The notes under the pieces: generated by a model
What the model was told of the DNA's origin: nothing
The model's database searches: none
The model's input: only the letters and a program-made list of their open reading frames with translations
Shown here: piece by piece, positions 57,372 through 64,000 of the stretch
Layout: every line of letters starts with the position of its first letter
Position numbering within the stretch: position 1 is the stretch's first letter
Source of the DNA: Branchiostoma floridae
Lineage: Eukaryota > Chordata > Leptocardii > Amphioxiformes > Branchiostomatidae
Length of the DNA: 64,000 nt
Assembly: GCF_000003815.2 (NCBI RefSeq)
Contig: NC_049989.1
Span: forward strand, 19,809,870-19,873,869
Reading direction: 5' to 3'
Translations under genes and position numbers: made by a program

Positions 57372-58260
57372 TTTAAGAGATAACGCTTGTGAGCACAAAG
57401 TGAGGACAACTGTTTAAGTTTGTAGGTTTCGAAACTACACCTGCGTTTCCGGGTTGTATCCATGTCAAAGGTTAATGTTTCCAATCAGAAGTCGGTATTA
57501 ATTGGCGAAATTGGGGTGAAATCAATATTCAAGGATGCTTTGTAAGACCAGAGTAATGGTACATATGAGTGAATATGCAGCGGGAATGTGTTTGACCACA
57601 CCCACCAAAAATTTAAAAAAATTGCAAACAAAAAACATTAAGTGGTACTGGCCAGGTACACCTTGAACTCGCAAGGTATGCTGGGAGATCCCGTTAGCAA
57701 CTTCTATCAAGGCATAAGTACATGGGGTGGTACTACGGGCATAAGTACAGCCGAATAAATCAAATCAAACCTACATCCTAACGATACTCGCACTCACGTG
57801 ACCAAAACGCATTGTACGCCATGCTTAAACGTACACATTACCAGGTATCATTTCAATTCATCTATACCACTGGATAATGTAAATAGGTATCAGACGTTTC
57901 CAAAGTCATCCTACTTCTTTCTAGTTTGCTCAGTTATCCTTCTTGAACGATTTTTTCACTGATGAAAGAAGTCGGATGACTTCTAATACTTCCTTTGTAT
58001 CATCCACTGGTATAGATTGAATTCAATTATTATTCTTCAATTCTTGGATGATTTATCTTCACAAGTTTGTTATACCAAGTAGATTTGAGCTACAACGGTC
58101 ACGTGTTTATACTTTGTAATTTGATAGGTTGGCTTCTTGCAAGTTCCACCAACTAGCATGGCGGCTTTGTCATATATCTTTGCATAAAACTGACCAACCC
58201 CAGAATGGTTAATATTTCTTGACTTTGTCCAAGATAATACTACGAGGGAACACAAGATGC
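57372..58260. other. Intergenic region upstream of the caspase
   Basis: Should contain the caspase promoter (minus strand) and the far 3' end of the SPPL3 transcript. No exon seen. A hairpin element occupies 57851-58026. Confidence 0.5.
57851..58026. mobile_element. 176-bp imperfect hairpin MITE
   Basis: TTCAATTCATCTATACCACTGGATA pairs imperfectly with a right arm containing ATCCACTGGTATAGATTGAA. An inner pair, AAGTCATCCTACTTCTTTC / GAAAGAAGTCGGATGACTT, extends the stem, so almost the whole element folds. Confidence 0.78.
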
Positions 58261-61200
58261 AACTTAAACTACAGCTTGGAACAGGAAACGTTACTGTTTC
58301 ATCTCTTTATTCTCATAATTTGGAGACACGATTAAAACTGTACAAAATGTTAATAATACTTGTGTGACTGCCCATCTGCAAATAATACACACTTGTTATT
58401 GAAGTTTACATCCATATACAAGACACGGCTGGAAACAAATCAGAAAGAAAACTGTGGCTGCCTATCTTGACCAATCCAATGTTTCTATTTATATCTGCTA
58501 TGATGTAATTTCCTCCATACATGCTACCAATTATAAACTTCTGTCAGTTAACAGGAGATATTCATATGTACTTTTATGGCTTGTTATTTGTCTCAGCGTG
58601 TCAACAACTAAAGATAAAAACAATATGCATTTAACAAAAAGAGAGGTAAATTCGAACCTTCACTAAGTACTTGACAAGAGCAAGTCCACCAACTGAAGAT
58701 GATAAGTAGTTTTTACAGACCGAGTATCGTTGGAAGTACATTAAATCTTTAAGGACAGAGATTCAAGTAAAAGAGGCAATGTACATGTAACAGAAGCTTT
58801 TGTGGTCTGAAACTTTGCAGATATCCATAAACGCTGCAAATACATATGTATAGTCAGTGACATTATTATACAACAGCAACTATACTATGTAAGCATGCAC
58901 ATACAATCTTTGAACATTTCTGTGATCATATGTATAATATTGCAGTTGCATCCTTGTATGTAAGCACCAAACAATGGAAATGCTGAATAATTTCACAAGG
59001 CCAATCCTTCAGAAATGTGAATAAAATTAGTGTAATGCTTTTTTGTGAAGATATAACTTAGAGTTTACACGAATTGTATCGCAGTGTTGTACCGCATGTT
59101 TAACATCAACAGAACAACTCAAATGGGCAAAGAAAATGAATGCATACCAATAGCTTCACTTTTTATCTCAACATTTTAACACTATACAGTCACACAGCTA
59201 AAACATTTTAAAAACGCCTTTATCATGTGTACATGTGTTCTACACCATCACGCTAGAATTGTGCTGTGGGAGCTATTGCATCACAATTCATACTATGTAC
59301 TGTGTTAAGGAAAGAAGACTGTAAGGTCAATAAAAGGAGCACCAGAATTTATGAATGTACATTGTCTAAATGTTCTATACTATACTGCCATAGTGAGACG
59401 ACTGTGTACAGGTAAAATGTAGAGCCTATAGAGGCTTTTCCCAGTTCCCATATATCTTGAACAGCAGCTCGCAATGCCTAGATACTAGGCTACATTTCTA
59501 TTGCAGACTATCTGTGATTTACTCGTCAATGTTAACATCAGGGAGAGGAAAGGTGGGGCACAATCAGCTTTGTTTGCAAATATAGCCAACATTAAAGATA
59601 CTACTGAATCTGAGGCATGCATTTCTATCACAAACTGCTAGGGGGCACTTAAGAACATCACCAATGCACCCACTTGGCATGGTTAGACAGAACTGTGCAG
59701 GGGCTTTGGTTTCTGGTCCAAACACTGTAATTGCAACTTACGCAAACACGATGCCACTCTTTTAGTCTCCATCCATATGAGTAAAAACTTAAGTCAATTT
59801 ATGGACCTTAAGAAAGGAACTAGCTTGTTCTGATGATCGACTAATCTATTGAGACACTGATGTTTTGAGTAAGTTTTCTTGTTTCAAAACCTCCTCTCCT
59901 TGAAACTAACATTGACAAGAGCACAAGACTATTATCCAAGCAGAGGTTGGGTCAGGGAGATAGTAGTAGTCAGGATTTTTACCGGTTTGCTCCATGGGTA
60001 AATATCTTGACTACTACTATCTCTGCAACCCGACTTCTGCTTGGAGAGTAGCACTAGACAGACTCACAACAGCAAACCTTACATGGAAGATCAGAGGTAA
60101 TCTACAGAGAGAGAGAAGGGTTCATTTGCTCCATCTGCAGTTTACTATACACTGGTTATATGTTGCACTGATTCGTCATCATCATAGACATAAATACATA
60201 TCAATTACGTCCGCTAGCAGAGAGAACTTCATAGTTCTGGAAATGGAAAACATGACTTAACTATACGTATTCCCTAAGTCTCGCTACTTTTTAATAGAAC
60301 AGACAGCAATCACTATAAGATGCTATCCTTCACATCATCAAATACAAAATCTTAAAGGTATTCTTCGTCCATGATTTGCCTCGTTCTACAATCAATGTGA
60401 AACATCTGACCTGCAATAAGAATCGCGATAATCGTAATAATGCACAACCAATAAAAGCTTATAAGACAATACAGAGTCACTCTGAAGCTGAAGTTTAAAA
60501 ACATTGAATTTCCTATTCATATACATGACAATATCCTAACTTTCTTTACATATTAATCTAGACATAGTTAATAGATGCACAGTATTCACTTTATACTACA
60601 CACTGTCAGATAATACCTTCTGCCCACAGGGACTGCACAACGGGGACAGATACGGGAAGGGATATCCGCATATATCTGGGATTATTTTGTCTTTGGAGGC
60701 GGAGACTTCGAGCAGATACGCCACCCTATAATATGTCTACAATATTCACAATGCAGAGTCTCTTATAAGATACCTAACGAGCCAAGCAAGTATGTTTTTA
60801 TTGAAGGAGGAGGATGTGAAATGGTATGTTTGAGCGCTACACTCACATAAGCAAAGGGAGAGACACACTTTTACTGGCCTAAAAGAAAAAAAGGTGCGAA
60901 CAATACAATAAAATCACCTTTCCTTCCAGACAACAAAATATATCCATGAACAGTTGAACATTCATAATCCGGATACATTTTTTTTCATGATGGCTCTCGA
61001 CATTGCAATTTTGTTTCTGACATGACACCATGGGTGAAAATGCTGTCCTCTTTTCCAAATTTCCAGACGAAGCTTGCTTCTTGGTTTGTCGCTCCTTTCC
61101 GGTACACTGTCTGAGAACTAATATGCTATATCCTCTGTTGTCATGTTCACAAAGAGCTTCTTCCATCCCAAATATTTCTTCTTTCACCGATGTGCAGTGG

Positions 61201-61371
61201 GTGTCCTGTACACGTCAGAGGCAGACTGTAACTTTCTTTCCTTTTTTTTTGCTCCTCTGTTTTTGCAATAACTTTGATGATGATTTTCTTTTGGAAATGT
61301 TGCAATGTCTACTGGAATAAAACTCAAATCCATGGAATCTGTCGTGGCTGTGAGCCTACCTCGGTGCTGTG
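58261..61371 (-). other. Probable long 3' UTR of SPPL3
   Basis: No exon recognised in 3.1 kb after the SPPL3 stop. A minus-strand AATAAA (TTTATT at 58306-58311) is a candidate end of the transcript. One hairpin MITE is at 59929-60051. Extent is inferred; it could equally be intergenic. Confidence 0.35.
59929..60051. mobile_element. Hairpin MITE, CCAAGCAGAGG family
   Basis: Arms of about 53 bp: CTATTATCCAAGCAGAGGTT at the left, the reverse complement of CTTCTGCTTGGAGAGTAG at the right, with AGATAGTAGTAGTCA paired further in. It is the longest member of the family also seen at 34752-34833 and 10582. Confidence 0.85.
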
Positions 61372-63960
61372 TCATACCTCCAGGTACTTGGGCAGAGTCG
61401 GAGCCAGGAAAGGCTCGTTCCACATCCGTTTCAAATCGCCCTGCCAGAGTCAGAGAAGTGTGCGTAAGTTACCAACCGATGTTACAAGACAAGGTACAAT
61501 CATTATGGTGCATCAAATGAATTATGAATCGTTTCATCGACTTCTAGAATCATTATTTCAGAATCATTCATTTAGCAATGAATGTCAATCAGCAACACAT
61601 AAATGTCATTAGGTTGGAAAATGAGTCAAATTTTCTTCGACAAAGAAGTGAATCATTCACCAGCACAGTTTATAGTGGAAAATGGTTTTAAGTCAAAGAT
61701 ACAGATATGAGTCATGCATATAATACTTTAAATGATATTTGAATTGCTGAAGTTGTTGTGTCCAAGATTCTTTAAAAGGACTCCATGAGAATTCTTTTTA
61801 ACAGTAGTGAGAAAATGACATGTTCATGGTGGTTTTGAGTTCAATGTTGAAACAGTAGTAGTGTTACAGCAACATTTTGGAAACAAAGGCTTTAAGTTTG
61901 CGATGAAGAGGTCAGCAACTTAACCACAAAGATATATGAATTAAGATAAAATAGGACGTTTACTCACTTTTAGGTAAGCCATGGTGAGGAGAGGGAGTAG
62001 CGTGAACGGTACCAGGTACAGCAGGGCAGGCTGGGCCGCACGGTACACCTCTGATGCTATCGTTGCCGTCAGTAACCCTATGTACAAGAAATAAACATGA
62101 ACATTTATTCTACATCAATGAAGCTTAGACATCCAGGTAATCCAGATACACAAAATAGCAGGTAATAAGATATACAAGAAAGCAATTACTCAAGCAACTG
62201 GAGTGTCAATGGCAAAAGGTAGTCAGTTCTGCCTGAAATGTCTGACCATTTCCAAGTTCATATCCAGTTGCTTGAGAAACTGCTAGTAGAAGACTGTGAC
62301 CTCTCTGGCAGTAATTTTACCCCACAGGATACCTTAGAATGCACTATTTTAATTTGGAAAGTCTCTTAAAGGTGGATGCCTCCGGCACCCCTACAATAGT
62401 CGTTCCTACATCACTTACCATGACTCACTAAGAAATTTGGACCCCCTATGATAAAATCCTATAGCTAACAGCCTGGTGAATAGGATTTTAACAGTTAGCA
62501 AATGATTGAAACCAGAAGCTCAACTGTCAGACAGTTAAGCAACAGGGACATCAATATCAAAACTTTAGATTATATCAATAAATACCTCTGTAACAGTTAA
62601 ATGTTTTGTCTGACCTCTTTTACCTCTTCCTTTAAGACCTCAATGAAAAGAGGCCTGCGAGCCAATTTGAGCTTTCATGAATAAACAAAGATTCAAACAA
62701 ACAATAACAGTTAGTGCCTGCCTGCTTTACTGAAACAGAAAGTGACTGAATACGCCCTGTATATAGTGTATGTACTTACCTATGAAGTATCCTATAAGAG
62801 AGCAGTGAAAGTAAGTCAGCTTGTGTACAACAGTCAGGTTGGGGACCATGGGTTTGGGCGGCTGTTCCTGGACTCCGTGCTTCTTCTTCCAGTGGTCATA
62901 CCGCATCACGAAGCACAGCAACAGGCCTGGCATCACCTGCAACACACAAGTCAACAACTTATCTAGCTATCTATCAATAGGGCTCAAAAGTCATTTTTGG
63001 GAATAGCTGCACTGGTGTTTGAAGACTAAGTTAAAAAGTGAACCTCAAAATATGAATATGTCTGAACTGTCAATTTTTTTGCTTTTAGGTAAGTGGAAAA
63101 TGTACAAGAAAATCTTACAATGTCTCCAAGTCCTAACATCGAGAAGTGTCCGTTGTTGTGGTAACTGGAGAAAAAACAAGACAGAAAACATTATTCTCTT
63201 GTCATGACACAAATCTTTGCAAAAGGTAGAAGCAGAATCATTGTTTGTATATGCCTGACAGTGAGTCACTAACAAGCGCTGATTAATAAAATTTCCTATC
63301 CATATGTGTGATATCATCATTTTGCTTGACTAAGAATTACTCATGTTCAAAATTATGCAAATTGAAATTCTACAATTCATCAAAATGATTGTTTCACAGC
63401 AATTGCTAGCCTGGATACCATACCCCAACCTCAAAATATATCTTTCGTGCACGATAGATACTTGAGATCGGGCTGGGGTTTGGTAACCAGGCTAAGCAAT
63501 TGCACACATAATGAGCATGGAAAAAAACGAGTTAGAAATATATTTCATGTGTTTTAAGGTTAGAATACACTTACTTCATGTAAACAACATCTGAACATTA
63601 CATCTGAATGCATCTACTTTTGCTAGGGTTTCTTTTTGTGTGAGAGATGGAATGTGGAGTATTTGCACTGATATTCTTCTAGCGATAGCGCGATAGCCAC
63701 ACACTGTATTGTTAAGTCCAAAGCTTGATGCACACAGCCTTTAGCACATTGAACATTTGTGGTTAGTTGTCAAGACTGCTTGCAAGAAGACTTGCCATAA
63801 TTTCTATTCTTACTATTGTACAGAGAAACTTGGTTTTCTACAGAAAAAAAAGTAATAAGAACACGACCCACCTCGGGAACACTAGTTTTCCAGGTAAGGA
63901 CAGTTGAGGAGCATCCTTGACAGCCCGCGGCAGGTTCAACTTCTGTGCAACAATTCCAAC
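61372..63960 (-). CDS. SPPL3: Signal peptide peptidase-like 3, C-terminal exons (5' part off right edge)
   Basis: Intramembrane aspartyl protease of the secretory pathway; family members shed Golgi glycosyltransferases. Exons (minus): 63872-63960, 63119-63164, 62780-62936, 61968-62077, 61372-61440, phases joining without a stop. They encode [20 protein letters not shown], then [20 protein letters not shown] with the second catalytic Asp in the GLGD motif. RYDHWKKK and [20 protein letters not shown] follow, then [20 protein letters not shown] with the PAL motif. The end is [22 protein letters not shown] and stop. The match to vertebrate SPPL3 is close throughout. The YD-containing catalytic helix and N-terminal membrane segments are outside the window. 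Confidence 0.93.
63399..63503. mobile_element. Hairpin MITE, AGCCTGG...CCAGGCT family
   Basis: GCAATTGCTAGCCTGGATACCA-type left arm pairs with TGGTAACCAGGCTAAGCAAT. It is related to the hairpin at 45975-46069 and lies in an SPPL3 intron. Confidence 0.75.
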
Positions 63961-64000
63961 CTGGGAAGGACAATAAAACAAGTCAAGTTACTTACATGTT

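Overview
This is animal nuclear DNA, most probably from an amphioxus (Branchiostoma); the species is an inference. The genes have many short exons with GT...AG introns, mostly in phase 1. The surface proteins are heavily domain-shuffled (SRCR, CUB, MAM, C-type lectin, EGF, VWD, cadherin, SEA). Introns are full of short hairpin transposons. Most coding sequence is in exons of 50-300 bp, so I rebuilt the gene models by joining splice sites and checking that reading phase is kept at each junction.

Layout, left to right. (1) 1626-5264, minus: the first seven coding exons of a CYP3-type cytochrome P450; the heme-binding half lies off the left edge. (2) 6319-11506, plus, divergent from the P450: a type I membrane protein with two MAM domains, a Ser/Thr-rich stalk, one membrane span and a tyrosine-containing tail. 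An in-frame TGA ends it at 11504, but the same frame stays open and coding-like to 11974 with many YxxL motifs. (3) 14379-52780, plus: a giant 44-exon, 4,628-codon type I membrane protein gene. Its first half is a triple repeat of SRCR, right-handed beta-helix and CUB modules ending in a C-type lectin domain. That is the architecture of the insect tricellular-junction protein Anakonda/Bark beetle. Here it is fused to EGF and PSI-like modules, an unrecognised three-copy domain, a Cys-rich block, VWD, EGFs, three cadherin repeats, an SEA domain, a membrane span and a short tail. Every junction keeps phase; the only lesion is one in-frame TAG at 30858. (4) 53452-57371, minus, tail-to-tail with (3): a complete eight-exon CARD-containing caspase of the caspase-2 type. 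(5) 61372-63960, minus: the last five coding exons of the intramembrane protease SPPL3, with GLGD and PAL motifs; its 5' part is off the right edge.

The genes do not form an operon-like unit. Two are large surface proteins with tyrosine-motif tails; the others are a monooxygenase, an apoptotic protease and a Golgi intramembrane protease.

The spaces between exons hold several non-autonomous transposons. These are two foldback elements whose arms contain 10-bp tandem repeats, an 881-bp TA-flanked foldback, a 964-bp TTAA-flanked piggyBac-type element, several hairpin MITE families and tRNA-derived SINEs. The most interesting points are the giant fusion protein with its three-copy unknown domain, the lone in-frame stops in two adjacent surface-protein genes, and the 10-bp-repeat foldback elements.
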